64,000 bases of DNA, taken from positions 74,645 through 138,644 of the forward strand of contig DASWVY010000038.1 in NCBI GenBank assembly GCA_036401075.1, given 5' to 3'. Both the position numbers and the translations under genes were made by a program. Shown here piece after piece: positions 34,306 through 42,922 of the stretch. Source of the DNA: CAMAXB01 sp036401075 (GTDB taxonomy: Bacteria > Verrucomicrobiota > Verrucomicrobiia > Opitutales > Opitutaceae). Each line of letters begins with the position of its first letter. The stretch's first letter is position 1. Below the pieces are notes generated by a model. That model worked only from the letters and a program-made list of their open reading frames with translations, had not been told where the DNA came from and searched no databases.

Positions 34306-34875
34306 ATGAAGTTCATCAAGACCGTTCTGGCGCTCGCCGCCCTGTCCTTCGCCGCCTCGCTGTCGCTCAATGCGCAGCCAGCTCCCCGCCCCAGCCCGCA
34401 TGATGTTACCAGCGCCGTCATCGGCCCCCGCGGCAGCCCGCGCGTGATCATCTTCTATGGCCGCCCTTACTCCAAGGACCCGAAGTCCGGTGAGATCCGC
34501 AAGATCTGGGGCGGCCTCGTGCCGTTCGGCAAGGCTGACCGCCTCGGTGCGAACGAAGCCACCACGCTGCTCACGTCCAAGCCCATGGTCATCGGCTCGA
34601 CGACGATCCCGGCCGGCGCCTACACGCTCTACATCGTGCCGTCCGAGACCGGCCCGTCCAAGCTCGCCTTCAGCAAGAACATTGGAAAATGGGGCATCCC
34701 GGTCGACGAGACCCAAGATGTCGCTCGCGTTGACCTGACCAAGAGCACGGTCGATACGCGGGTCGACCAGCTCACGATCGCGGTGACGAACGTCCCCGCC
34801 GGTGCCAACGGTGGCCAGATCGCCATCACGTGGGAGAACACCCAGTACACGGTGGCGTTCACCCTCGCGAACTAA
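34306..34875 (+). CDS. DUF2911-family exported protein
   Basis: 189 residues from the ATG at 34306, with an unusually strong ribosome binding site GGAGGAG eight bases before it (34291-34297), rare among genes of this window. Signal peptide about 1-24 (FIKTVLALAALSFAASLSLNAQ). The mature part has the DUF2911 signature: VIIFYGRPYSKD, IWGGLVPFGKADRLGANEATTL, GAYTLYIVPSE, WGIPVDE, and AITWENTQYTVAF. The family is widespread in Bacteroidota and Verrucomicrobiota and is without known function. The good site and terminator suggest high expression. Confidence 0.88.
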   Translation: MKFIKTVLALAALSFAASLSLNAQPAPRPSPHDVTSAVIGPRGSPRVIIFYGRPYSKDPKSGEIRKIWGGLVPFGKADRLGANEATTLLTSKPMVIGSTTIPAGAYTLYIVPSETGPSKLAFSKNIGKWGIPVDETQDVARVDLTKSTVDTRVDQLTIAVTNVPAGANGGQIAITWENTQYTVAFTLAN

Positions 34876-34898
34876 GCACACGCCCTTCACGCCTGAAT

Positions 34899-34949
34899 GA
34901 ATCACCGCGTCGCGGACCTTTGGTCCGGGCGCGGTGATTCTCCGTTTTT
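34899..34949 (+). terminator. Rho-independent terminator between DUF2911 gene and PIG-L operon
   Basis: An 11-bp stem GAATCACCGCG / CGCGGTGATTC encloses an inner hairpin CGGACC-TTT-GGTCCG and is followed closely by TTTTT. It ends the DUF2911 transcript; the next gene starts at 34960, so that operon's promoter must overlap this element or read-through must occur. Confidence 0.88.
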
Positions 34950-34959
34950 CCCTCCGCGC

Positions 34960-37527
34960 ATGAACCCATTCCTTCCGTCCGCCTTCACGCGCGTCTGCCT
35001 CCTGGCCAGCCTCGCGACGACCATGATCTCCCTCCCTCTCGTCGCCGCTGAGCCGCCCGCGCCCGCGGTCATTCTCCAGGACCTGAAGGAATTTCAGCAA
35101 ATGGGCCGCGTGCTCCACATCGCCGCGCACCCGGACGACGAGAACACGCTGCAGATCACTTATCTCGCACGCGCCCGCCACTACCAGACCGCGTACCTCT
35201 CGATCACCCGCGGCGACGGCGGCCAGAACGAGATCGGACCCGAGTTCGACGCCGAGCTCGGCCTCGCCCGCACGCAGGAGCTGATGGAGGCACGCAAGGT
35301 CGACAACGGCCGCCAGTACTTCACGCGTGCCCTCGATTTTGGATTTTCCAAGGACTACGCCGAGACGCTGCGCGTCTGGGATCGGCAGGTCATCCTCGGC
35401 GACGTTGTACGCGTGATCCGGATGTTCCGCCCGGACGTCATCACCACCGCGTTCTCCCCCATTCCCAGTACGACGCACGGCCACCACACCGCCTCCGCGG
35501 TCCTCGCGCTCGAAGCCTTCAAGCTCGCCGGCAACCCGCAGGCTTATCCCGAACATTTTAACGACGGTCTCACGCCTTGGCAGCCGACGCGCATCTTTAC
35601 GGGCGCTGGCGGCGGTGGCGGTCGCGGCGGTCCTCCCGCCGGCACGCCCGGCATCGTCCGGCTCGAGGTCAGCGGCAACGACGAGGTCACGGGTGAACCC
35701 TACGGCGTGATCTCCGCGCGCAGCCGCGGACGTCACATCACCCAGTTCGGCCTGCCCGGCACCGGCGCGGGCGGCGGACCCGGCGGCGGCGGTGGCCGCG
35801 GCGGCGCGCCCGGCGCCGCAACCACGATTTCCCTGTTGTTTGCCGACGGCGCCCCCGCGACCACCGACCTGATGGAAGGCGTCGACACCTCTTGGGCTCG
35901 CGTACCCGGTGGCGCTGAGATCGGCCGCATGGCCGACGAACTCGTGACATCCTTCAATCCCCAGAATCCCGCCGCCAGTGTGCCCGCGATCCTCGCGATC
36001 CGCGCCCGTGTCGCCGCGCTGCCACGCGATCTGATCCTCGACGAGAAGCGCGCGCAGATCGACGCGATCCTCCAATCCTGCCTCGGCCTGAGCGTTGAGA
36101 CCTCGATCGCCAACGCCGAGGTTGTCCCCGGCGAGGTGCTCCAGCTGCAGCACGCCGTCACCAGCCGCTCCTCGGTTCCGGTCCGCTGGACCGGCGTCCG
36201 CTACCCGACGGCCGCGCCGACGGGCACCGCGCCGGCCGCGGTCGCGCTGACCGCCGGTCAGGCCGTGAGCCGCGAGGAGCGCGTCACGCTGCCCGCCGGC
36301 ACGCAGGTGACCCAGCCCTACTGGCTGCGCGAGGCCGCCCTGCCCGGCCGATTCACCGTCGCGGACCCGAAGTTGATCGGCCTGCCCGATAATCCCCCGG
36401 CGTTCCCGGTTGAGTTTCTCTTTGAGGTCGGCGGCCAGACACTCGTCGTCGCAACCGAGCCCGTGCAGACCGTGCGGGTGGCCGGCAAGCCCGACAAACT
36501 GCGCGCGCTCGACGTGATCTCGCCGGTCAATCTCCACTTCGAAACGCTCGTCAAGGTCGTCGCGCCCGGGAAGAGCGCGCCGGTCCAGGTCCAGGTCCGC
36601 GCCAACCGCGCCGGGGCCGATGGCACGCTCAAGCTCGAGTTGCCCGCCGGCTGGACGGCCACGCCGGCCTCGCAGCCCTTCAATCTCGCCACGGCCGGCG
36701 AAGTCGCCCGCCTTGCCTTCACGGTCACGGCGCCAGCACAGGTCGCGAGCGTCGACCTGCGCGCCGTGGCGGAGGTCGACGGCCAGCGCTTCACGACCGA
36801 CCGCGCCGTGATCGACTACGATCATCTCCCGCTCCTGCTCATGCAGCCGCCGGCGCGCACCCGCGCGGTCAGCGTCGATCTCGCGATCCGCGGACGTAAC
36901 ATCGGTTATCTCCCGGGCGCCGGCGACGATGTCGCCGAGTGCATCGCGCAGATGGGCTACACCGTGACGGAGCTGACCGGGGCCGATCTCACCGCCGAGA
37001 AGCTCAAGGGCTTTGATGCCGTCGTGATCGGTGTGCGCGCGTTCAACGAGCGCACTGATCTCGCCGCGAACTTCCCCGGCCTGATGGCCTACGTCGAGGC
37101 CGGCGGCACGGTCGTCGCGCAGTACAACCGCCCCAACGCGCTGACCGCCACGCAGCTCGGGCCGTATGAGCTGAGCATTGCCGGCCCCGCGCCGGATCTG
37201 CGCATCACCGACGAGAATTCGCCGGTCACGGTCCTCGCGACCGATCACCCGGCGGTCAACGCCCCGAACCGCATTGCGCCAGCCGACTTCGAGGGCTGGG
37301 TGCAGGAGCGCGGCGCATATTTCCCGAGCAGCTGGGACCAGGAGCGCTACACGACGATCCTCGGGATGAACGATCCCGGCCAAGCGCCCCTCAACAGTTC
37401 CATCCTCATCGCGCGTCACGGCCAGGGCTACTACGTCTACACCGGCCTCGCGTTCTTCCGACAGCTGCCCAAGGGCGTGCCCGGCGCTTACCGCCTGTTC
37501 GCCAATCTCGTATCGCTCGGGAAATGA
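34960..37527 (+). CDS. Large exported PIG-L-family deacetylase
   Basis: 855 residues from the ATG at 34960 (MNPFLPSAFTRVC); a more upstream start would lie inside the terminator. Signal peptide about 1-30. The PIG-L/LmbE zinc domain is at 45-230: HIAAHPDDENTLQI with the metal ligands, and STTHGHHTASAVLALEAF. A Gly-rich insertion (about 215-290) and beta-rich domains follow, ending with a glutamine-amidotransferase-like segment (FDAVVIGVRAFNER). PIG-L enzymes remove N-acetyl groups from glucosamine conjugates. Its TGA overlaps the next ATG (ATGA), placing it at the head of the bacillithiol operon. Confidence 0.88.
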   Translation: MNPFLPSAFTRVCLLASLATTMISLPLVAAEPPAPAVILQDLKEFQQMGRVLHIAAHPDDENTLQITYLARARHYQTAYLSITRGDGGQNEIGPEFDAELGLARTQELMEARKVDNGRQYFTRALDFGFSKDYAETLRVWDRQVILGDVVRVIRMFRPDVITTAFSPIPSTTHGHHTASAVLALEAFKLAGNPQAYPEHFNDGLTPWQPTRIFTGAGGGGGRGGPPAGTPGIVRLEVSGNDEVTGEPYGVISARSRGRHITQFGLPGTGAGGGPGGGGGRGGAPGAATTISLLFADGAPATTDLMEGVDTSWARVPGGAEIGRMADELVTSFNPQNPAASVPAILAIRARVAALPRDLILDEKRAQIDAILQSCLGLSVETSIANAEVVPGEVLQLQHAVTSRSSVPVRWTGVRYPTAAPTGTAPAAVALTAGQAVSREERVTLPAGTQVTQPYWLREAALPGRFTVADPKLIGLPDNPPAFPVEFLFEVGGQTLVVATEPVQTVRVAGKPDKLRALDVISPVNLHFETLVKVVAPGKSAPVQVQVRANRAGADGTLKLELPAGWTATPASQPFNLATAGEVARLAFTVTAPAQVASVDLRAVAEVDGQRFTTDRAVIDYDHLPLLLMQPPARTRAVSVDLAIRGRNIGYLPGAGDDVAECIAQMGYTVTELTGADLTAEKLKGFDAVVIGVRAFNERTDLAANFPGLMAYVEAGGTVVAQYNRPNALTATQLGPYELSIAGPAPDLRITDENSPVTVLATDHPAVNAPNRIAPADFEGWVQERGAYFPSSWDQERYTTILGMNDPGQAPLNSSILIARHGQGYYVYTGLAFFRQLPKGVPGAYRLFANLVSLGK

Positions 37528-37697
37528 CGTCCCCGCGCTCCGAGCAACCTGCCTCCACCCCGCCCGCTGAAACCGGAGCCGAGGGCACGGGCGTGCCCGG
37601 TTTCCGCACCTGGCGTGGGGTCTACACCTTCGTGGTGCTGTGCTTCGCCGGCTTCGTGGCAATGCTGGCCTGGTTAACCGGGACCTTCGCGCCATGA
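37524..37697 (+). CDS. 57-residue single-span membrane protein
   Basis: A short gene that is easy to miss. MTSPRSEQPAS starts a Pro/Glu/Gly-rich segment of about 30 residues; then TWRGVYTFVVLCFAGF and VAMLAWLTGTFAP form one membrane helix. Its ATG overlaps the PIG-L stop, and its TGA overlaps the symporter ATG (ATGA on both sides), which is strong evidence for translation. It could be a small accessory subunit of the symporter. No family is recognised. Confidence 0.8.
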   Translation: MTSPRSEQPASTPPAETGAEGTGVPGFRTWRGVYTFVVLCFAGFVAMLAWLTGTFAP

Positions 37698-39409
37698 ACG
37701 CAGTCGACTACGCCGTCCTCGTCGGAAGCATGCTCGCGATCGTCGCGTACGGCATGTGGCGCTCGCGCGGAAGCCGGAGCCTCAACGCCTACGTCAAGGG
37801 CGACGGCAACGCCGGCTGGGGCACCATCGGCCTGTCGGTCGCGGCCACGCAGGCGAGCGCCGTCACCTTTCTCTCGATCCCGGGTCAGGGTTTCGAAAGC
37901 GGACTCGGCTTTGTCCAAAACTACTTCGGCCTCCCGTTCGCGCTGATCATCGTCTCGGTCGTGTTCCTTCCGATTTACCGGAAGCTGAATGTCTACACCG
38001 CCTACGAGTACCTCGGGCGCCGATTCGACGGGAAGACCCGCGTGCTCGCCGCCGGCCTTTTCCTGCTCCAGCGCGGTCTGGCCGCGGGCATCACGATCTA
38101 CGCCCCGGCCATCGTGCTCTCCACCGTGTTTGGCTGGCAGCTCGACCTGACGATCATCGTCAGCGGCGTGGTCGTCACGGTTTACACGATGTTTGGCGGC
38201 AGCGAGGCCGTCAACCAGACGCACAAGTGGCAGGTCGCGGTGATCTTCGGCGGCATGGTCGCCGCGCTGGTCATCCTGCTCAACCGGCTCCCGGACGAGA
38301 TTTCGCTCGGCGACACGCTCGCGGTGGCGGGCGGTCTCGGAAAAATGGAAGCGGTCAGCTTCTCGCTCGATCCGGATGTGCGCTACACCTTCTGGACCGG
38401 CACGCTCGGCGGCATTTTCCTTTCGCTCTCCTACTTCGGCACCGACCAGTCGCAGGTGCAGCGCTACCTGTCCGGCGGTTCGCTCCGCGAAAGCCGGCTC
38501 GGGCTGATGTTCAACGCCGTGCTGAAGATCCCGATGCAGTTCTTCATCCTGCTGCTCGGCGTGCTCATGTTCGTGTTCTTCCAGTTCGAGCGCCCGCCGG
38601 TGTTCTTCAATGAAACGGTCTGGCGAACGCAGGCGGCCGGGGCCGGAGGCGCGGAACTGCAGACCCTTGCGACACGCTACGAGGCCGCACAGGAGCTGAA
38701 GGAACAGCGGATCCGCACCTGGCTCGACGCGCGCCGCAGCGGTGACGAGGCCCGCGAGGACGCGGCCCGCACCGAGATGGTCGCGGCCCAAAAGGAGAGC
38801 GATGCGCTGCGCGCCGAGACCAAGGCCGTGCTGCTCAAGGCCGATCCCGGCATCCAGGCCAAGGACTCCGACTACGTCTTCATCACCTTCATCCTCCGCT
38901 ATCTCCCGCACGGCCTGATCGGCCTGCTCGTCGCCGTTTTCTTTGCCTCCACCTTCTCGTCCAAGGCCGGCGAACTCAATGCGCTCGGCACGACGACGGC
39001 CGTCGACCTCTATCGGCACATGCGTCGCGGCGGCACGACCGACGCACAGCAGGTCAAGGCGGCCAAGGTCTTCACCGCGCTCTGGGGCGCAGTCGCGATC
39101 GCCTTCGCGCTCTACGCCAACCTCGTCGAGAACCTGATCGAGGCGGTCAACATCCTCGGCTCGCTCTTCTACGGCGTGGTGCTCGGGCTCTTCTTCGTCG
39201 CCTTTTTTCTCAAGCGCGTGGGCGGAACTGCCGTGTTTGCGGCGGCCGTCATCGCGCAGGTCACCGTCATCGTTCTCTACAATACCCTTAGCATCAGTTA
39301 TCTCTGGTACAACCTGATCGGCTGCGCCGGTTGCGTGGGCCTGAGCCTGCTGCTGCAAACCTTCCTGCCGTCGCGCCCCGACTCCGCCAACGCCGCTTCG
39401 AATTCATGA
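37694..39409 (+). CDS. Sodium:solute symporter (SSS family)
   Basis: 571 residues from the ATG at 37694 (MNAVDYAVLVGSMLAIVAYG). About 13 membrane segments with the LeuT-like SSS pattern: GWGTIGLSVAATQASAVTFLS near the sodium site, YTAYEYLGRRF, SYFGTDQSQVQRYLS, and STFSSKAGELNALGTTTAVDLYR. A charged, coiled-coil-like insertion of about 75 residues (about 325-395, YEAAQELKEQRIRTWLDAR) interrupts the helices. Substrate unknown. Position in the bacillithiol operon suggests uptake of a precursor or amino-sugar conjugate, which is inference. Confidence 0.9.
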   Translation: MNAVDYAVLVGSMLAIVAYGMWRSRGSRSLNAYVKGDGNAGWGTIGLSVAATQASAVTFLSIPGQGFESGLGFVQNYFGLPFALIIVSVVFLPIYRKLNVYTAYEYLGRRFDGKTRVLAAGLFLLQRGLAAGITIYAPAIVLSTVFGWQLDLTIIVSGVVVTVYTMFGGSEAVNQTHKWQVAVIFGGMVAALVILLNRLPDEISLGDTLAVAGGLGKMEAVSFSLDPDVRYTFWTGTLGGIFLSLSYFGTDQSQVQRYLSGGSLRESRLGLMFNAVLKIPMQFFILLLGVLMFVFFQFERPPVFFNETVWRTQAAGAGGAELQTLATRYEAAQELKEQRIRTWLDARRSGDEAREDAARTEMVAAQKESDALRAETKAVLLKADPGIQAKDSDYVFITFILRYLPHGLIGLLVAVFFASTFSSKAGELNALGTTTAVDLYRHMRRGGTTDAQQVKAAKVFTALWGAVAIAFALYANLVENLIEAVNILGSLFYGVVLGLFFVAFFLKRVGGTAVFAAAVIAQVTVIVLYNTLSISYLWYNLIGCAGCVGLSLLLQTFLPSRPDSANAASNS

Positions 39410-40179
39410 CCGCTCCCGTGATCTGCTTTGGGCAGCAGCCGTGCGGGATCTTCCCGCGGCGTTTCCTCTATGCGAAGTTCGTGACCGCACGAAAGCTCCA
39501 GGCCGAGATCGGCGGGCGCATTGTGTTCTTCTATCACGACAGCGATCACGATCCGCGCGAGACGCAGACGATCGTGCGCCACCGCAAGACGGACGAGGCC
39601 CTGACGCTGAACTTCGCGTTCGAGAACAAGCTCCAGCGCAAGTACTCGCCGCTCTATCTCAAGCGCATCCCTGCCGGCTGGCAGGCAAACACCGCGCGGC
39701 AGCTCCCGGCATTTGCACCGCCCTGTTGGGTTGAGGCATTCAAGCAGGTCACGGCCACCAATGTGGCCGACTTCTGTCTCGAGATGTACCGCCGCATGGG
39801 CCTGCTCGAGGGCATCGAGGTTGTGCGGTCGAGCGATGTCGCCGTGCGCCGCGCCGCCTGTCCGATCGACGACACCTTTGTCGACGTGACCTACCAGGGC
39901 GAGGTGGTCCGTGCGCGCTGCATCAACGGGGTGCTGCAACTCCACGAGGGCGGCGACTCCATGCTGTCCCTCCCGCCGTGCACCTACGATGCGGCCCAGA
40001 TCAGCCCCACGCGCGACAGCCGTCTCAAGTGGATGCAGTCCGTCATTCACTGCACACACTATATTGCAGGAATGGGTGAGCAGGCTTACCTTAATAAATC
40101 CGACGCCCCGGACATTCAGTTCGTGAATCGTGATTCGATCGACCGCTCCGATGAAGCCTACACCGACGCCCCTGTCTGA
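39406..40179 (+). CDS. Compact BshC-like protein, candidate bacillithiol cysteine ligase
   Basis: 257 residues from the ATG at 39406, overlapping the symporter stop (ATGA). BshC adds Cys to GlcN-malate in the last step of bacillithiol synthesis and is about 530 residues long. Here two BshC signatures are preserved: the N-terminal VICFGQQPCGIF...LYAKFVTARKL...FFYHDSDHDPRET (BshC: 'GGQQAGLLTGPLYTxxK...FWxAxEDHDxxE') and the C-terminal YIAGMGEQAYL (BshC: 'FIAGPGExxYW'). The coiled-coil and long middle part are missing. bshB1 and bshA follow directly and no other bshC is seen. Seven or more cysteines are present. Functional role is inferred. Confidence 0.7.
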   Translation: MTAPVICFGQQPCGIFPRRFLYAKFVTARKLQAEIGGRIVFFYHDSDHDPRETQTIVRHRKTDEALTLNFAFENKLQRKYSPLYLKRIPAGWQANTARQLPAFAPPCWVEAFKQVTATNVADFCLEMYRRMGLLEGIEVVRSSDVAVRRAACPIDDTFVDVTYQGEVVRARCINGVLQLHEGGDSMLSLPPCTYDAAQISPTRDSRLKWMQSVIHCTHYIAGMGEQAYLNKSDAPDIQFVNRDSIDRSDEAYTDAPV

Positions 40180-40885
40180 GTCCGCCTGGTTGCTCGCCTT
40201 TGGCGCCCACCCGGACGACATCGAATTCGGCTGCGGCGGCGTGGTCGCGCGCGAGACGCAGGCGGGACGGAGCGCGCATTTCGTCGTGTGCTCGCGCGGC
40301 GAGTCCGCGAGCCACGGCACGCCGGACGAGCGCACGGCCGAAGCGTCCGCGGGCGCCGCACGCCTCGGCGCCTCCCTTGAATTCGCCGATCTCGGGGGCG
40401 ACGCCCACATGGAGCATCGTCTGGCCGACGTGCTCATGTTCGCCGCGTTGATTCGCCGCTATCGTCCAGCCGTGCTGCTGGCGCCGACCACGGTCACGAA
40501 CCAGCACCCGGACCACGCCGTCGTCGGCGCGCTCGTGCGCGATGCGGCCCGCCTCGCGCGTTACGGCGGAGTCGCCGAGCTGAAAGCCACGCCCGCCCAC
40601 GCGATTTCGCTGCTGCTCTACTATGCCGTCGCGCCGGAAGGTGAGCCTTCGGGGGTCACGCCGCTCGTGGTCGACGTCTCGTCGCCGCCTGTCGTTGCGG
40701 CGTGGACCGCCTCGATGGAAGCCCACGCCTCGCAGCAGCGCACCCGCAATTACGTCGAACTCCATCTCGCCCGCGCCCGCGTGCTCGGCCTGCGCGCCGG
40801 CGTCGGCCATGCGATGGCCCTCTTCCCCAACGACCCGCTCGTCGTCGGTTCGCTCAGCGAGCTGGCCGGCGCCCGCCGCTTCTGA
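40151..40885 (+). CDS. bshB1: Bacillithiol biosynthesis deacetylase BshB1
   Basis: 244 residues from the ATG at 40151; an alternative ATG at 40130 exists, and both overlap the end of the previous gene. PIG-L/LmbE zinc hydrolase that deacetylates GlcNAc-malate to GlcN-malate. Zinc motif FGAHPDDIEFGCGG, then GESASHGTPDERTAEA, DLGGDAHMEHR, and NQHPDHAVVGALVRDAARLAR, then a late His pair region ASMEAHASQQ. Length and the 'SxGT...R..E' pattern match BshB1. bshA starts one base after its stop. Confidence 0.92.
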   Translation: MKPTPTPLSESAWLLAFGAHPDDIEFGCGGVVARETQAGRSAHFVVCSRGESASHGTPDERTAEASAGAARLGASLEFADLGGDAHMEHRLADVLMFAALIRRYRPAVLLAPTTVTNQHPDHAVVGALVRDAARLARYGGVAELKATPAHAISLLLYYAVAPEGEPSGVTPLVVDVSSPPVVAAWTASMEAHASQQRTRNYVELHLARARVLGLRAGVGHAMALFPNDPLVVGSLSELAGARRF

Positions 40886-40886
40886 C

Positions 40887-42023
40887 ATGGCTGGCGACCG
40901 CACGCTCCGGATCGGCATCACCTGCTACCCCTCGGTAGGCGGCAGCGGGATTCTGGCCACGGAGCTGGGCGAGGAATTGGCCGCACGCGGTCATGAGATC
41001 CACTTCATCAGCTACGATCCGCCGTTTCGCCTGAAGCAGGATGCCCCGCGCGTCCACTTTCATCCGGTTCAGGTCAAGAACTACGACCTGTTCAAGTACC
41101 CGGACTACACGCTGCCGCTTTCCGTCAAGATGGCCGAGGTCAGCCGGGCGCACCGCCTCGACCTGCTCCACGTTCACTACGCGGTGCCCCACGCCACCGC
41201 CGCGGTGCTCGCGCAGGACATGCTGCCGCCGGGCGAGCGTCCGGGTGTGATCACCACGCTGCACGGCACGGACACCACGCTGCTCGGACGCGACCCCGGC
41301 TATGGTCCGGCCATCCGCCATGCGCTCGATCGCTCGGATGCCGTCACCGCGGTTTCGGACTATCTCCGCGGCGAAACCCTTCGCCTGCTCGGGGTCACGC
41401 GGCCGATCGAGGTCATCCACAATTTCTTTGAGCCCAAGCCCGCGACTCGCTCGCGCGATGAGATCCGGACCGAGCTCGGGCTGCGCGATGAGGCGATCGT
41501 GCTGCACCTCTCAAATCTGCGATCGGTCAAACGCATCCCCCTGCTGCTGGAGGCGGCGTCACGGATCAAGCCGCGTGACGCGTTCAAACTCGTGATCCTC
41601 GCCGGCAGCAACTTCGCCCCGTTCGAGGCCGACGTGAAGCGGCTCGGGCTCGAGGACCGCGTGATTGTCCGCGCCAACGTCATCGACATCGAGTCGTACC
41701 TGCAGGCGGCCGACGTCGGATTCTTCACCTCCGAGTCGGAGAGCTTCTGCCTGAGCATCCTCGAGGCGATGAACTTCGCGTGTCCAAGTGTCTCGACGCG
41801 CGTCGGCGGCATTCCGGAGCTGGTCGAGGACGGCGTCAGCGGCGTGCTCGTGCCCAGCGCGGATCCCGATGACCTGGCCCGTGCGGTCGAGGGCCTGCTG
41901 CGCGATCCAAATCGCCGGGCCGCGATCGGCGAAGCGGCCCGCTCTCGCGCGCGCGAACGTTTTTCCGCCGCGAGCATCGTGCCGCGCTACGAAGCGCTTT
42001 ATCACCGCGTCTGCGCGCGGTGA
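40887..42023 (+). CDS. bshA: N-acetyl-alpha-D-glucosaminyl L-malate synthase BshA
   Basis: 378 residues from the ATG at 40887 (MAGDRTLRIGITCYPSVGGSG). GT4-family glycosyltransferase that joins UDP-GlcNAc and L-malate, the first step of bacillithiol synthesis. The N-terminal ITCYPSVGGSGILATELGEELA and LHVHYAVPHATAA, TTLHGTDTTLLG, and the GT4 nucleotide motif ESESFCLSILEAMNFACPSVSTRVGGIPEL are characteristic of BshA. It closes the operon and its stop lies in a 13-bp perfect hairpin (41997-42028). Confidence 0.95.
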   Translation: MAGDRTLRIGITCYPSVGGSGILATELGEELAARGHEIHFISYDPPFRLKQDAPRVHFHPVQVKNYDLFKYPDYTLPLSVKMAEVSRAHRLDLLHVHYAVPHATAAVLAQDMLPPGERPGVITTLHGTDTTLLGRDPGYGPAIRHALDRSDAVTAVSDYLRGETLRLLGVTRPIEVIHNFFEPKPATRSRDEIRTELGLRDEAIVLHLSNLRSVKRIPLLLEAASRIKPRDAFKLVILAGSNFAPFEADVKRLGLEDRVIVRANVIDIESYLQAADVGFFTSESESFCLSILEAMNFACPSVSTRVGGIPELVEDGVSGVLVPSADPDDLARAVEGLLRDPNRRAAIGEAARSRARERFSAASIVPRYEALYHRVCAR

Positions 42024-42028
42024 TAAAG
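41997..42028 (+). terminator. Perfect 13-bp hairpin overlapping the bshA stop
   Basis: CTTTATCACCGCG pairs perfectly with CGCGGTGATAAAG around a six-base loop. The bshA TGA lies in the right arm. No clear T run follows, so it may be a Rho-independent-like pause, an mRNA 3' protecting stem, or a termination aid together with the family B repeat at 42036. Confidence 0.6.
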
Positions 42029-42035
42029 ACGATTT

Positions 42036-42113
42036 GATGTAGCCGGGGTCGTTGACCCCGGGGCTTGGTTCTCCGCGAGCAAGACCGGACCGGGGTCAGC
42101 GACCCAGGCTATA
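42036..42113. repeat. Family B palindromic repeat
   Basis: GATGTAGCCGGGGTCGTTGA and CCCCGG on the left; CCGGGGTCAGCGACCCAGGC on the right form the outer inverted repeat. The element fills the space between bshA and the next, converging gene. Confidence 0.85.
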
Positions 42114-42124
42114 GCAGAAGCCAC

Positions 42125-42778
42125 TCACGTCATCCGGAACCCCAGCGCCTCGATCTCCACGAGGTGAAACGGCGCGCTGGCGAGGACCTCCTCGAGTTTG
42201 GCCAGGGCTTCGGCGCGCGTCGGGACACTCGCGACGCAGGCGCCGTCATCGGAGTCATGCACGTGAAGCTCCCACCGGCCGGTCGCCTCGTCCGGGCCGA
42301 CATGAAAGACCGCCCCATGCAGGTAGTTTCCGGGCAGGCCGGGATTAGGACCGGCCCCCGGAACGAGAAAGAGCATGTGCAGGGGATCATGCACGACCTC
42401 GCCGCCGTGTTTCGCCCGATGATGATGCGGCTTGCCGATGACGGCGACGCGCAGCGCTTCCGCCCGTGCGCGCAGACCCGGGGCCAGCGACTGCACATAG
42501 CGATCGTAGATGCTCGCGTTGGACTCCAACGCCTCCTCGGCGATTTTTCCCGCGATGAAGGCGTCGAGATTCTGCGCGTGAAACAGGGGCAGGGCGGCGA
42601 GCGAACGCGCGGTGACATGCCCGCCCTTGTGGTCGGCATGGGCATACACCTGCCGCGCGGCGTAAAGGCGCTTCAAGGCGTCCTGATAGGCCGGTGTGGT
42701 GGGAACGGCTCCGATCGGACTGAGTTCGATCTTGTCGAGCACGGCATGGTCAAACTCTGCGTTGGGATCGATGGACAT
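42125..42778 (-). CDS. Conserved-looking cytoplasmic protein, unknown function
   Basis: 217 residues with no signal or membrane segment. Composition is like a normal folded protein: AYQDALKRLYAARQVYAHADHKGGH, LPLFHAQNLDAFIAGKIAEEAL, KPHHHRAKHGGEVVHDPLHMLFLVPGAG, and a C-terminal AEALAKLEEVLASAPFHLVEIEALGF. His-rich patches might bind metal. No family is recognised. It is divergent from the macro-domain gene with about 145 bases between starts. Confidence 0.72.
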   Translation of the reverse strand: MSIDPNAEFDHAVLDKIELSPIGAVPTTPAYQDALKRLYAARQVYAHADHKGGHVTARSLAALPLFHAQNLDAFIAGKIAEEALESNASIYDRYVQSLAPGLRARAEALRVAVIGKPHHHRAKHGGEVVHDPLHMLFLVPGAGPNPGLPGNYLHGAVFHVGPDEATGRWELHVHDSDDGACVASVPTRAEALAKLEEVLASAPFHLVEIEALGFRMT

Positions 42779-42922
42779 GGGGCGAAGACGCGGCTTCCGG
42801 CCGCGTGGGGTTGACCGACCCTGTCAGCGTCCCGCGCCCAACGCAAGGAGCGGGGCAAAATCCGCACGGCTTTCGGCAGGCCATGCGCAGCCGGCGGCGG
42901 CGGTCTGCGCTATCCTCAGGGC

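Noticed and set aside
34234..37695. A 1153-codon open frame on the minus strand across the PIG-L gene
   Set aside because: It is antisense to a gene with clear PIG-L motifs, has Arg/Gly/Asp-rich composition typical of GC-rich shadow frames, and shows no domain.
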